Positions 36,512 to 48,490 of a stretch of 64,000 bases of DNA are shown piece by piece (the stretch's first letter is position 1; every line of letters begins with the position of its first letter). The stretch lies in NCBI RefSeq assembly GCF_033115175.1, contig NC_084837.1, positions 67,355,266-67,419,265 on the forward strand, given 5' to 3'. The translations under genes and the position numbers were made by a program. The DNA comes from Lepus europaeus. Its lineage: Eukaryota > Chordata > Mammalia > Lagomorpha > Leporidae. Under the pieces are notes generated by a model, which saw only the letters and a program-made list of their open reading frames with translations, ran no database searches and had not been told where the DNA came from.

Positions 36512-36893
36512 GTTATGGGCCGGGTTGTGTCCCTCTCCCTCCAAATCCACAGTTGAAGTGCTAATCCTCAGTACCCCTGAATGAGACTGTACTTGGAATA
36601 GGGCCTTTAAAAAGGCAATTAGGTTAAAATGAGGCCTGTAGCTCTAATATGATCTTAGTGATGCCCAATAGAAGAGGAAATTTGGGTGCACAAAAGAGGC
36701 ACCAGGGATGCCTGTGTACAGAGACCATGTGAAGAGACAGCAAGGGGAAGATCTCAGGAGAAACCAGGGCAGTTGACGCCTTGATCTTGAACTTCTAGCT
36801 TCTAGAATGGTAAGAAAACAAATTTCTGTTGTTTAAGCCACCCAAACTATGGCATTTTGCTAAGTCAGCCCTAGCAAACCAATACAGCAGGCT
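36512..36893 (+). repeat. MLT1-type MaLR LTR
   Basis: Nearly complete: 'tgttatgggccgggttgtgt', 'gttgaagtgctaatcctcag', 'ttggaatagggcctttaaa', 'aagaggaaatttgggtgcac', 'accatgtgaagagacagcaa', 'atttctgttgtttaagccac' and 'ccctagcaaaccaatacag'. No internal region follows. Confidence 0.9.
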
Positions 36894-36924
36894 CTGATGC
36901 TTAATTACATTGTAGTCCTTGACT

Positions 36925-36984
36925 TCTTTGGACCTTAGGCTTCTCAGTAATAAAATGGGGAATATAATATCTCCTTTAAATTCA
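36925..36984 (+). repeat. MIR short fragment
   Basis: The phrase 'aggcttctcagtaataaaat' followed by 'ggggaatataatatctcctt' matches the MIR 3' half. Confidence 0.5.
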
Positions 36985-37304
36985 TTTATTTATTTAGAAA
37001 TGTAGAGTTACAGACAGGGGAGAGACAGACCAGGGCTGGGGGTGGGGTGGGGGAGAGAGATATCTTCCATATGCTAGTTCAGTCCCCAAATGGCTACAAT
37101 GGACAGGGCTGGGCCAGGCTGTAGCTAGGAGCCTGGAACTCCATTTGGGTCTCCCATGTGGGTGACAAGGGCCCAAGCAGTTGGGCCATCTTCTGCTGCT
37201 TTCCTGGGTGCATTATCAGGGAACAGAATTAGAAATGGAGCAGCCATATGGGATATTGGTGTTGTGGGTGGCAGCTTAACCTACTGCGTCACAATGCTGG
37301 CTCC
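36985..37304 (-). mobile_element. CSINE
   Basis: Antisense copy from 'catttatttatttagaaatg' to 'cgtcacaatgctggctcc'. A GGGGTG-type expansion lies in the GA-rich part. Confidence 0.93.
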
Positions 37305-39569
37305 AGTAATATGTATTTTTTTTTTCTGTCCCACTAGAGATAACATTTTCCAAAGAGTCTTCACATAATTTAAATTCCACCCAAATAAAAGTGTCATAAT
37401 TTTAAGTCCATTATTCATGTAGCTTAGTCTCAGCACTGTATCAGGGTAAAAAATGTGGTCCACACAGCTAAGAGAATAATGTAGTTGTTTCTCATGAACA
37501 CCATGAAGTGAACATAAAATACCATCCCCAGTTGCCTTACTTTTGCCCCCTTTTGCCTGCCACTCTGGACCACCCAGACCAAGAAGCCTGATAATGGGCA
37601 AGCTGGGGTCTTCTCTGGAGGGCAAGGCTGTGAAAGGACAGGGACAAGCACATTCATTAAATGTTGGTGGGTAAACGTTAGCAGGTTGGAGACCGGAAAG
37701 CAGTTCTGCTCTCTGAGGGGTGGAATAGAAAATGCTTCTGCTTTTTGCAGTTCAGGCGCCATCTGCAGACAGTCCTGCCTGCCCTACCACTGCGAGCTGA
37801 AAATGCTTTGAAAAAACCGTTGCTGATGGCTGTGCTCCTAGGGTGGTGGCTTATATGGGATGGGGGAGGGGAGCCCCACTCCCAGGACATTTGCTAAGTG
37901 CAGAGACACTTTTGGCTGTCACAGCTGAAGGAGGGGACATGCTACTGGCATCTAGCAGGTGCAGGCCATGGTTGCTGCTGAACCTCCTACAACACAAGGG
38001 AGAGCCTCACTAGCACGGGATGATCCAGCCCCAGGATTAAGGGTGCTGGGGTTGAGAAACCCTGCTGCTGGCTTTCCCAACCATCCCAGCCACCAGGAGG
38101 CCTCACTCCCTGCCTCCGTACCCCGCCTCAGCCTCATCCTGACCCAGACCTCTCCCAGTCTCCAGGCAACAATGTCTAGGGGTGGACATAGGCTTATTTC
38201 TGATAGTGAAGGTGGAAGCTTGCAGTTCAGAAATTCTGATTCGGAGTCAGGGTCGGGGGTGGGGTGGGGAGCGGGAGGTCAGCACTATTTGATTTTCCTG
38301 CCTTTAAAAATGGGGAAGCAGGACTTGAAGAATGAGCAGCAAAGGGCGTATATGCTAAGAGGATCATCGTGCGTGCAGATAAAAGGTAGTTTGAGCCAAA
38401 ATCGGGCTGTAAATAAACCGCATGCGCTTTCAGCTGAAAACAGGACTGCGGGTCCCCTCAGCCCGCAAAGCATATTGACTTGGCAAACAGACTTCACATC
38501 GACATTTCCCAGCTACCGCAGGAATGACAAAGGCAGTAAAATACCAAGAAACAATCTGATCTCAGCGGCAGCGGGTCTGCTTTAATGATGTTTTTGCACC
38601 AACGTGGGGTTTCACGGTGCAGCATTGGTGAGGCGCTGCCCTTTCCAAGCTTCCGTGGAAATATGTTCCATCATTTTGACATTTCATTGGAAATGAAATA
38701 TAGGAGATATTAAAAATTCCTGTTGGTGACAGGTAGTATTTGTTTGACTTTGAAATATACAGTGAACACAGTGTTAATGAACAGCGAGAGCCACGTCAGC
38801 CTTGTGTGCCCGTGCATATGCATGGGCCGCTCCCCGACTTCAGGAGCAAACAATTGCAGAATCAAAGTAGGATGACCTTTTGTGGGTCTAAAGAGCTGTG
38901 AGTGTGTGGTTATGAATAATGGAAGGTGGAATAATAAAAATGGCCCTTTTTTGGGGGTAGTTCAGGTAAAAGCAAAATGTCATGACTTTATCCTAGAAAA
39001 ATGAACCTCAATTATTTCTGAATTTGCATGAGTTACATGAATATCTCCCTTGAACCATTACTGGGATGCAATCACATTAATTCACCCAACCGCCAGCATG
39101 CCATCTGTGTTTCTCTGCCATTTCTCCTCCACCCTGAGGCCTGTGCAATTCCTGGGCGTGGACGGCAAAGGCTTCCTCCCTGGAAATCCTCTGTTCTCCC
39201 TTGTGGACTGTAGGAGGAAATTTTGCCTTTTTGTAAGCTGGGTGACACTTTCCTGTACTGTTCTAGGGGAGGCATGGCAGAGGACTGTTTTGTGTCAATT
39301 CCCATTGGCACAAGAGAAGGCAATGATGTCAGACAGGGCCACTAAATGGGAATGAGAAACAAGTGTGGGAAGGAGAATGTATTTCCTCACTTAGTAAGAC
39401 CAGAGAGGGTAGCTCTCTATCTCCTTTTGTTTAAAAAAACATAATCAAATTTATTATTGCTTCAACCAACTAGAGCCGAGAACTGTTGCAATCTTAGGAG
39501 GTTTCTATCATGCAAAATTCTGTGGACACAGCCTAGTTTTCTCACTGATTGCCTTTATAAATTAAATAA
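37305..39569. other. Unassigned sequence
   Basis: No CSINE in 2.2 kb. A 208-codon open frame (37959-38585) lacks any recognisable motif and is not called. The segment 38590-38960 is repeat-free and includes the palindrome-like gtgcatatgcatgggc. Confidence 0.5.
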
Positions 39570-39860
39570 GAGTTTCATTTACTCACAGATTTTTTGCGGA
39601 ATGTCTGCTATGTGCGGGCACAGGGGAGAGACAGGTTCTGGGGATCACAGACTTTATAGTCTAGTAGGGGAAGACGGATCAGGAGCTGGAAGCCCTGAGG
39701 AATGAGCTATGCCAAAGGGGAGGGCAGCTTACTGCAGGTGCAGGTGACAGGCAGAGCAGCCTACTCTGAAGGGTCCAAGGGGAGCCTCCTGGTGAGCTTG
39801 AAGGAAGGTGTGGGATTGATCTGGCAGAGCAAACAACAGGTGTGAGCATCCGAAGAGAGA
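39570..39860 (-). repeat. L2 fragment, antisense
   Basis: Contains 'gcggaatgtctgctatgtgc', 'atcacagactttatagtcta' and 'tggtgagcttgaaggaaggt', a diverged reverse complement of the L2 3' region. Confidence 0.5.
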
Positions 39861-39974
39861 TGCCTTATTACCATGTTCTCCTGGCCACCACGGGGTAGCC
39901 ACAGCAGGAAAACACTGGAGACCACAGCTCTCAGGGACAAAGCATGGAGGGAATCAGGAGGCCAGGGCTCTATT

Positions 39975-40030
39975 AAGGAATGGAGAGGCTGTGAGATTTG
40001 CCCAAGGTCACACAGTTGGTTGCCTCATTT
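39975..40030 (+). repeat. MIR short fragment
   Basis: 'gatttgcccaaggtcacaca' is the best-conserved MIR word. Confidence 0.6.
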
Positions 40031-40207
40031 GTAATTTCTGCATGTGGGGAGTGGAGTGGGGTGGGGGCATGAGGTGCTTATTAAGATTGGATTTAGATCT
40101 GAAATTCTATTTTTGAATGCTCAATAATCCCATATGTTTGTGCATGCATGTGAAGGATACTGTAATTCAGGCTTAGTGCCCTTTTCCGGTTCTACAAGAT
40201 TTTCTTT

Positions 40208-40917
40208 AAAAATTGTGCACATTGGGGGCTGGCGCTGTGGTGTAGCAGGTGAAGCTGCTGCCTGCCATGCTGACGTCCCCTATTGGCGCGGGTTTGAGAC
40301 CCAGCTGTTCCACTTTTGATCAAGCTCCCTGCTACTGGCCTGAGAAAGCAGTAGAGGATGGTTCGAGTCCTTGGGTCCCTGCTATCCTACATGAGTGCTC
40401 CTGGCTTTCTCCACATGAGAAGCTCCTGACTCCGGCTTTGGATTGGCCCAGCTCCAGCCATTGTGGCCATTGGGTGGAAGACCTCTCTCTTTCTCACCCT
40501 CCCTCTTTTTCTCTGCCTTTCAAATACATGAATAAATATATATATATATTTTTGACAGGCAGAGTGGACAGTGAGAGAGAGAGAGACAGAGAGAAAGGTC
40601 TTCCCTTGCTGTTGGCTCACCCTCCAATGGCTGTCGCGACTGGTGCGCTGCGGCCGGCGCACCGCACTGATCTGATGACAGGAGCCAGGTGCTCCTCCTG
40701 GTCTCCCATGGGGTGCAGGGCCCAAGGACCTGGGCCGTCCTCCACTGTACTCCCTGGCCACAGCAGAGAGCTGGCCTGGAAGAGGAGCAACCGGGACAGA
40801 ATCCGGTACCCCGACCGGGACTAGAACCCGGTGTGCCGGCGCCACAAGGTGGAGGATTAGCCTAGTGAGCCATGGCGCCAGCCCCATAAATAAATATTTT
40901 TTAAAAATTATACACAT
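40208..40917 (+). mobile_element. CSINE (sense) with a younger antisense CSINE in its tail
   Basis: The outer duplication is aaaaattgtgcacat (40208-40222) and aaaaattatacacat (40903-40917), two mismatches. The outer head is 'ggggctggcgctgtggtgta'. Its tail 'atgaataaatatatatatat' is interrupted by the inner copy and resumes as 'cataaataaatattttttaa'. Confidence 0.93.
40546..40885 (-). mobile_element. CSINE, young-type, nested
   Basis: Full-length antisense copy with 'gacaggcagagtggacagtg', 'aaccgggacagaatccggta' and 'catggcgccagcccc'. It closely resembles the copies at 35251 and 27923. Confidence 0.95.
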
Positions 40918-41000
40918 CTCATGGGTATGGCACTAGGAAATAGGCTTTATGAGTGGAGGAAACTTGTCCATGTCCATCACTGCCTAACTGAGTTCCTGAG

Positions 41001-41818
41001 AGTAGTGGATGTCTTGACTAGTGTCTGCTAATACTAACTGATAGAATTAAAAAGGAGAGAATGACCCCACATGGGAAGCAGGATATACAGCAGACCCATA
41101 GAATGGCAGATGTCCAATGGCACTCTGGCCTCAGAATCAGCCCTTAAGGCATTCAGATCTGACTGAAAAGCCCATGAGAGTATTTCAGGCATGGAAAGCT
41201 AAGACACTGTGGCAAAAACAAAACAAAACAAAACCTAAATGAAAGATCTCTGTGAGTGAGAGTCCAGTGGAAAGAATGGGCCATCAAAGAAGGAGGTACC
41301 ATTCTCTGAAGGGAGGAGAGAACTTTCAGTTTGACTATGACCTTGTTTAAATAAGATCGGAGCTGGCGAACTCAAAAGGCTTCCATAGCCTTGGTAATCC
41401 ATGATAAGAGCCTAGGGTGATTACTGATGCCATAAAGAAGAGTGCCAATTGTTAAGTCAACAACAGTAGTCACTGTGGTCTTTCTCCCCATGTAGGATCT
41501 CTGTCCTTAATATGTTGTACTATGTGAATCAATGGTATAACTAATAATCAAACAGTATTTTATACTCTGTGTTTCTGTGTGGGTGAAAACTGTTGAAATC
41601 TTTACTTAATATATACTAAACTGATCTTCTGTATATAAATATAATTAAAAATGAATCTTGATGTGAATGGGATGGGAGAGGGAGTGGGAGATGTGATAGT
41701 TGTGGGTGGGAGGGAAGTTACAGGGGGAAAAAGCCGCTGTAATCCAACAGCTGTACTTTGGAAATTTATATTTGTTAAATAAAAGCTAAAAAAATAAAAA
41801 AGAAAGTAGTGGATGTCT
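41001..41818 (+). mobile_element. Lagomorph L1, 5'-truncated 3' end, with 14-bp target-site duplication
   Basis: The perfect duplication agtagtggatgtct (41001-41014 and 41805-41818) brackets about 790 bp of L1 3' UTR. The body has a G-rich stretch ('gggatgggagagggagtggg') and ends 'tactttggaaatttatattt' plus 'gttaaataaaagctaaaaaa', with a poly(A) signal. The reverse complement of the 56.08-56.70 kb element is clearly homologous, which confirms the family within this window. No coding sequence remains. Confidence 0.93.
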
Positions 41819-41867
41819 AATAAACAAGGTTTACTGACTAAATATATTTTATTAGAAAGCAGGGAGC

Positions 41868-42118
41868 TTCTGTTTAGCTTAGTGGTTAAGATATCTGTGT
41901 CCTACATAGGACTGCCTGGGTTTGGGTTCAGGCTCTGGCTCCTGATTTCACCTTACTGAATGCAGACCCTGGGAGGCAGTGATGATGATGCAAGTGATTG
42001 GGTCCTTGCCATCCATGTGGGAGAGTTGGATTGCATTCCCAGCTCCCAGCTTTGACTCGGCCCAGCCCTTCTGCAGTGGGCTTTTGGAGAGTGAGCCAGT
42101 AGATGGAAATGCTTTCTT

Positions 42119-42151
<33 letters not shown>

Positions 42152-42180
42152 ACTAAGTAAAAATTTAAAAAAATTTCTTA
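41868..42180 (+). mobile_element. CSINE, old diverged copy
   Basis: Sense copy with 'ttagtggttaagatatctgt', 'ggtttgggttcaggctctgg' and a perfect TC run (42117-42142). Its head resembles the older form at 12300 and 28566. Confidence 0.85.
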
Positions 42181-43080
42181 AGAATTAGTACCTTACCCAG
42201 CAATTAACATAATGAGGAAAGCTAGTTGAGTGCAATTTTAGGGACAAGAACCAGGCCCCTGGTTCAGAGGAGGGTCCCAGGAAGAGTAGGTTAAAGTGTT
42301 GACAAGTGGTGGTCCTAATGAAGTTTGAACTTCACCTCCAGATTTTCTGTATTCATTCATCTCTGATGTCAGTAGGTTTAACGTGCCTTAATTTTCAACA
42401 AAGCCAAGACTTTCCCAGTGGACTCCAAGTAGGAAATGTGATGAAAAGGAGCAGAAATGGGCAGGTGGGTAGGTCATTGCATTTGCTGTGAGAACTGACC
42501 CTATGAGTGCTAATTGTTCAAAGAAATTCTAATTTCTGCTCTTTTCTTTCTCATCTATCCCTTGTATATGGAAGCCCTAGGTCAGTCATTTTGTACACTT
42601 CCACCCTTCCTTGTGTTTCCTAACATTTAATTCCTTTGTGTACTGCAACCCCAGCTCATGCTTTCGAGTATTAGCTTGACTTGATGTAGTAGTATTTTTA
42701 CTTACTGTAGCAGTTAACCCTTTCAAGGATATCAACATTAGGTGCACACGAGCACACACATACACACCCCTCTGCCATCCCCATTGGAAGGGAGGCTTTT
42801 TTTTTTCTTTCTATTCTATGGATCAGGAAGATGGTACATGGTAAGAGGTCTTCCTTAGGGTCACATGGTAGATCAGTCCTAGCATACTCAGAGTGGGATA
42901 GTTCAAAAAAGTCTTCATAAAGAGATGATTTACAAATACTGCACATGGCATAGGGAAAAATCATAAGAAATGGTGCAGAATTCTAGAACAATAAGCAGTG
43001 GATCTATTACTACTTGTAGACAGGAAGAAATGAAGGCAAGAAGTGCTTGGCAGAACCAGAGTTAGGGAGGGATGTGTGGA
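42181..43080. other. Unassigned sequence
   Basis: No gene or named repeat recognised. Confidence 0.5.
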
Positions 43081-43136
43081 AGGGGCATCTCTCTTTAAAA
43101 ATTTTTTTTTTCACAGATAGAGTTAGACAGTAAGTA

Positions 43137-43167
<31 letters not shown>

Positions 43168-43378
43168 AAAGGGTCTTTCCATTGGTTCACCCGCCAAATG
43201 GCTGCTACGGCTGGCATTGCGCCAATTCGAAGCCGGGAGCCAGGTGCTTCCTCTTGGTCTCCCATGCAGGTACAGGGCCCAAGCACTTGGGCCATCCTCC
43301 ACTGCCTTCCCGGGCCACAGCAGAGAGCTGGACTGGAAGAGGAGCAACCGGGACTAGAACCTGGCGAGGGGCATCTCT
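43081..43378 (-). mobile_element. CSINE, 5'-truncated, with 12-bp target-site duplication
   Basis: The duplication aggggcatctct is perfect (43081-43092 and 43367-43378). The copy ends at 'gggactagaacctggcg', so the tRNA-like head was lost at insertion, before the duplication. Confidence 0.96.
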
Positions 43379-43473
43379 AAAGGAGCTGAGACTTTTGATG
43401 GAGGGACATAGCCACCCAACTGTAACGTCATAGGGAGAACACCAGGGAATAAATATCTCTACTTCCCTCTCAT

Positions 43474-43822
43474 CATCCCCTTGATTTTTTTTTTAATTTT
43501 TATTTATTTGACAGGTAGAGTTACAGACAGTGAGAGAAAGGTATTCCTTCCATTGGTTCACCCCCCCAAATGGCTGCCACGGCCGGCGCTATGCCGATCC
43601 GAAGCCAGGCACCTCCTCCCAGTCTCCCATGTGGGTGCAGGGGCCCAAGCCCTTGGACCATCCTCCACTGCCCTCCTAGGCCACAGCAGAGAGCTGGAGT
43701 GGAAGAGGAGCAACCGGGACTAGAATCGGGTGCCCAAAAGAGATGCCGGCACCACAGGCAGAGGATTAGCCAAGAGAGCCACGGTGCTGGCCCTCCCCCC
43801 CCCCCCCGCATCCCCTTGATTT
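43474..43822 (-). mobile_element. CSINE with 14-bp target-site duplication and a poly(C) run at its 5' junction
   Basis: The perfect duplication catccccttgattt occurs at 43474-43487 and 43809-43822. The element ends at 'cggtgctggccc' (43793). Then come T, thirteen C's (43795-43807) and a G before the right-hand duplication. The C run therefore belongs to the inserted piece, not to the target. Confidence 0.95.
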
Positions 43823-44839
43823 GTTACCAGGGGTCCCTGCCCAGCAGAACCAACTGGAAACCAAAGGCAAGGAAGCCCAACCAAATTCCTTGCAGGTTAA
43901 CCTCCCGGCTCTGCGTGGGACGAAGTGGAGAGTGATCCGGAGCACAGGAGGATGGCTGCTGCACCTGTCAGCCTGAGGGGCCTTGGGACAGAGGCCATCT
44001 CTTCAGCTGACCTTCTTGCTACTTGTTCAATCTTGCCTTCTTCCTGGAGAGAGAATCCGAGTTTACAGCATCTGGTCCCAAACCTCCTGTGAGCTCTCAT
44101 GCTGTTTGATGCCTCGATATTAAGGATTTCTGGTTAGAAAGCAAAACTGCAAGTGGATATATAATTTATCCATTAATTATCTCTGTAAATTGTTAACAGG
44201 GCCCATCGAAAGTTGATTACTGTACATCTAACAACTGTTCTTTCTACCTGTTAACTGTGAGACTTTGTTACCTTACCCCAACTGCAAAGTAATTTTTGAT
44301 ACTGATTATGCTCTCTGGCTGCATGCATCAGCATGCTGCTGATGAGAAATCTCATAAGGAATTATAGTCAATGCCAATCATTGTGTAAGTGAAGGTCAAA
44401 CTTTACATCTTCTATTGGTGTCATCAGCATTTTTTAGGATAAATCTTTGAAGCACACAAATTAATATTGGGCTGCACGTCAGCACTGAAGGCATTTGCGA
44501 GGAATTAAATACCTGAGGACTACATGAGAGGGAGTGCGGGAGAGAGAGAAAAATATGAGTCCCCATGCACAAAACTGTTGGTTTAAACCACAAGGACTAT
44601 GATCAGGCAGCTTTGTAAAAGTGCTAAGTGCAGCTCAGATGTTTGAGTTAGTCAGAAATATTCCTTCCAAGTTTTAAGTCTCTAGTCAGTGAACAGCTGT
44701 ACAGAAAGATTTGCACGCAAATATGTGTGTACACACACACACACACATGCATAAACTCTTATGGAGCTCCACTTAAAATTGTAGCTGGGAGTGCATTTGT
44801 AGAGGCAACATGTTATACATAGTGCGTATGTAGAAGCAT
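43823..44839. other. Unassigned sequence
   Basis: No gene or repeat recognised. Segment 44100-44420 is AT-rich and repeat-free and holds the inverted word pair around 'gcatgcatcagcatgctgct'. Confidence 0.5.
44731..44746. repeat. (AC)n short microsatellite
   Basis: Eight AC units following a short TG run, so the region can fold on itself. Confidence 0.9.
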
Positions 44840-44995
44840 ATGTAGTGTGGTAATTAAAAGCAGATCCTCTGCAGTAAGATAACCCTGGGACCGAATCTTG
44901 GCTCACCACATACTATCTGTGACTTTTCTGAGTCTGTTTCTCTCCTATGTACAACATTAATAATAACAATGTACTACTTACTTCATGGAGTCTGT
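44840..44995 (+). repeat. MIR
   Basis: 'taattaaaagcagatcctct', 'gggaccgaatcttggctcac', 'ctatctgtgacttttctgag' and 'aacattaataataacaatgt' follow the MIR order. Confidence 0.8.
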
Positions 44996-45949
44996 ATCAG
45001 TTTTTGCTACAATGATGCTACATAATAAATAACCACAACATCTCAGCCGTATGTTGGCCAGGCAGCTCTGTTGACCTTGTGAAGGCCTGATCCCTTTTCT
45101 GGGGGTTGACTGGCTATTGATTAATCCTGGGTGGCTCATCTGGTATGATGACTCAAGTGACTGGTTGTGTTCAGTGTGTTCTGTGTCTTCCACATGCTGG
45201 CTTGGGCATGGTCTCATGGTGATGGCGGAGGGCGAGAGTAGTACACAGCAACACAGAAGCACTTTTTAAGCCTCTGACTGCCTTTATGGTAGCTACTACA
45301 GAAAGTTCCTGACTTATAGTGGTTCCACTTATGATCTTTCTGCTTTGCAGTGGTGCAAAAGGGGTATGCATTCTGTAGAAAGTGTACCTTAAATTCTGAA
45401 TTTAGATCTTTTCCTGGACTAGTGATATGCAGTATGATAGATACTCTCTCAATGTGGGTTAGCAACAATGAGCTGCAGCTTCCTGTCAGCCTTATGCTGA
45501 TGAGGGCAAACAACAGATAGTCTACAGTGAACTGCCTTGCTAAACTGTAATGTCCAGTAGGTTAGGTGTATTAAGTTGTTTTTGACTTACTATTTTCAGC
45601 TTATGGTGTCAGGATGGAACTCCATCTTAAATGGAGGAGCTTATATATTTCATTGGCCAAGGCAAACCACAAGGCTGAAACTCAAGTAGGAGCAGGAAGA
45701 CAATGCATAGTCACGCTCAAAGAACCTGAGTGGCACAAGGAGAGATGAAGAATTGCAGCCATTCATGTAACCAGTCTACTGTAGGACAATGGGGTTTACA
45801 AGGATAATACTCAGCACATGGAGATCATTCAGTGAATAGTAGCAGTTGTCTTCATTATTACTCCTACTTTGTGTGACAATTAGCACCTATCAAGATTTTA
45901 ATTTTCCCAATTGGCCTACTTTATGAAGTTAAAGAAACTCTTGGTGTAG
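44996..45949. other. Unassigned, includes an unnamed ancient repeat
   Basis: From 44990 ('atcagtttttgctacaatga', 'aataaccacaacatctcagc') this resembles the segment at 12750, but I cannot name it. The remainder is unassigned. Confidence 0.4.
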
Positions 45950-46245
45950 AACAGAATGAGAAGACTTGGGGTCACAATTTGGCTAGGAAACCTATGTTTA
46001 ATACACTGCGGTAGAAAGGAATGTTTGGGGACCCTGCTTAATGGACTGACTTTGACTGATTTTTTTTTGTGACCTTGTTTATTTACTTCTTCTTAATCTC
46101 TTGAGCTGCAAAATGCAGATAACTGAGCTTATCCTGCTGGATTTTTGTGACAATCACATGAGGAAAATATCTTTTATGTCTTTATTAATGTCTGTCACAG
46201 TTTGTGTTCGGTAAATGATAGCTGTTATTATTTATGTTTAGCAAT
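45950..46245 (+). repeat. MIR
   Basis: 'gacttggggtcacaatttgg', 'ttgtgaccttgtttatttac', 'ctgcaaaatgcagataactg' and 'tttttgtgacaatcacatga' are in MIR order, ending near 'ggtaaatgatagctgttatt'. Confidence 0.75.
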
Positions 46246-46389
46246 CTGTGTTTGAAAAATTAGAAAAATAATTACCAAAATTCTACCAGAGATATTAACT
46301 ATTAACATGTTGATTATTTGGCCATATTTTTATATGCATTATTTCCAAAATTAAGACTAAAAACTTATTCTAGTATAGAGACCATTTTT

Positions 46390-47960
46390 CTCAATTAATA
46401 TAACATAACCTCAATTTCTTTGTCCATTAATCTGTTGGTGGATATTTAGGTTGTTTCCATGTCTTGACTGTTGTGAATAATGCTTCAGTCAACAGGGGAG
46501 TATAGATATCTATCTCTTTAAACTGTTGATTCTGTGTATTTGATGCCCAGAGTGGGACTGCTGGATCATGTGCTAGTTCTATTTTTTACTTTTGGAAGAA
46601 ACTCCATACTGATTTCCATAATGATTGTATCAATTTGTATTCCCACCAACAGTGCACAATGTTCCATGTTTTCCATATTTTCACCACTTTTTATCTGTCA
46701 TCTTTTTGATAACAGCCATCCTTAGGTGTGTGGTGATAGCTCACTGTGCTTTTGATTTCAATTTCTCTAGTGATTAGTGGTGTTAAACATCTTTTCATGT
46801 AACTATTGGCCATTTAAATGTCTTTGGAAAAATGTGTATTTGGGTCCTTTGCCACTTTTTAATTGGCTTATTTTTAACTTTTCACTAGTGAGTTGTGTGA
46901 GTTCTTTATGTTTTGGATGTCAACCCTTATCAGATCTATGGTTTGCGAAGATTTTCTCCTATTCCATAATTTGCCTTTTTATTTTTGTTGGTTATTTCTT
47001 TTGCTGTGCAGAAACTCTGTAGTTTAATTTGTCCCATTTATTTGCTTTTGCTTTTGTTGCTTGTGCTTTTGGTATCATATTAAAAAAAATGTATTGATTT
47101 GAGAGGCAGAGTTACAGGGAGAGGGGAGATAGAAAGAGAGATCTTCTATCCACTGATACACTCTCCCAATGGCTTCAGTGGCTGGAGCTGGGCCAATCTG
47201 TAGCCAGGATCCAGGAGTTTCTTCAGGGTCTCCCATGTGGATGAAGGGGTCCAAACAGTTGGACCATCCTCCCCATTGCTTCCCAGGAAAATTAGCAGGG
47301 AACTGAATCACAAGTGGAGCAGCCAGGACTCCAACCGGCACCCATATAGGATGCTGGTGCTGCAGGTGGCAGCTTTACTCTCTACACCACAGCACTGGCC
47401 CCTAAACCCAATGTTGAGAAACTTTTTGCCAGTGTTTTCTAAATTGTGATTTCATACATGTAATGCCACATTATTCATTCATGAAGAAATCCTGTCATTT
47501 GTGATGACATGGATAAAACTTGAGGGCATTGCCCTAAGTGAAATAAGTCAGAGAAAGACAAATAATGTATGGTTTCACTTATATGTGGAAAATAAAAAGT
47601 GGAACTCATAGAAATAGAGTAAAATGGCTGTTGCCAAGGGCTGTGGAATGCAGAAAGTGGAAAGATGCTAGTTACAGATTACAAACTTTCTGTTATCAGA
47701 GGATTAAGTTCAGGAGAGATAATGTATAGAATGGTGACTAGAGTTTATCATATCATATTGTAGCCTATACCTGAAATTTGCAGGTCTTAAGTATTCTTAT
47801 CACAAAACAAAACAAAAAATGGTGCTTTGGTGAAGTGATAGGTGTGTTTATTAACTTGATTGTGGTAATTATTTCACATGTATGTTGGAATCATGTTGTA
47901 TACCTTGAATTTATACAATCCTATTTGTCAATCATATTGCAATAAAGATGGAAAATTTTA
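46390..47960. mobile_element. Old L1M with inverted 5' part, interrupted by a CSINE
   Basis: 46390-47077 is antisense to L1 ('ttgtttccatgtcttgactg', 'attcccaccaacagtgcaca', 'tcttttcatgtaactattgg', 'caacccttatcagatctatg', 'ttgcttttgttgcttgtgct'). 47410-47960 is sense L1 3' end ('aaatcctgtcatttgtgatg', 'gccctaagtgaaataagtca', 'ttatatgtggaaaataaaaa', 'aacttgattgtggtaattat'). The two parts lie next to each other in the element, so this looks like a 5' inversion made during insertion. A CSINE later landed at the join. Confidence 0.75.
47078..47405 (-). mobile_element. CSINE at the L1 inversion junction
   Basis: Antisense copy from 'ttaaaaaaaatgtattgatt' to 'ctacaccacagcactggccc'. Confidence 0.93.
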
Positions 47961-48040
47961 AAAAATCTATAATGATATCCTTACACATGAACAAATATAA
48001 ATCTATAGCAATTATTTTAATATGTCATATTCAATATATT

Positions 48041-48396
48041 GATATGTTATTTTAAAATTTATTTTATTTATTTGAAAGACAGAGCTACAGAGAGAGGTAG
48101 AGATAGAGAGAGAGGTCTTCTATCCTCTGGTTCACTCCCCAGATGGCATCAATGGCCTGAGCTGTGCCGATCCAAAGCCAGGACCCAGGATCCAGGAGTC
48201 TTTCCCAGGTCTCCCATGGAGGTGCAGGGGCCCAAGGACTTGGGCCATCTTTTACTGCTTTCCCAAGCCATAGCAGAGAGCTGGATTGGAAGAGGAGCAG
48301 CTGGGACCAGAACTAGTGTTCATATGGGATGCCGGCACTTCAGGTCAGGGCTTTAACCCACTGTGCCACAGCTCCAGCCCCTAGATATGTTTTAAT
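48041..48396 (-). mobile_element. CSINE
   Basis: Antisense copy with an intact centre. It is flanked by gatatgttattttaa on the left and gatatgttttaattt on the right, an imperfect duplication. Confidence 0.93.
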
Positions 48397-48490
48397 TTAA
48401 TGGACCAATATCTTATTATTGGATCTTTAGATGATTTCCAATTTTTTAACTACTTCAGTAACATGCAATGAATATATTTTTGTATCTTCA

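Noticed and set aside
37959-38585. 208-codon plus-strand open frame
   Set aside because: No motif, no signal peptide or domain, biased composition in its first half, and no splice or promoter context. It may be chance.
40249-40824. 191-codon and 176-codon frames on opposite strands
   Set aside because: Both run through nested CSINEs. Similar chance frames occur in other CSINE copies of the window.
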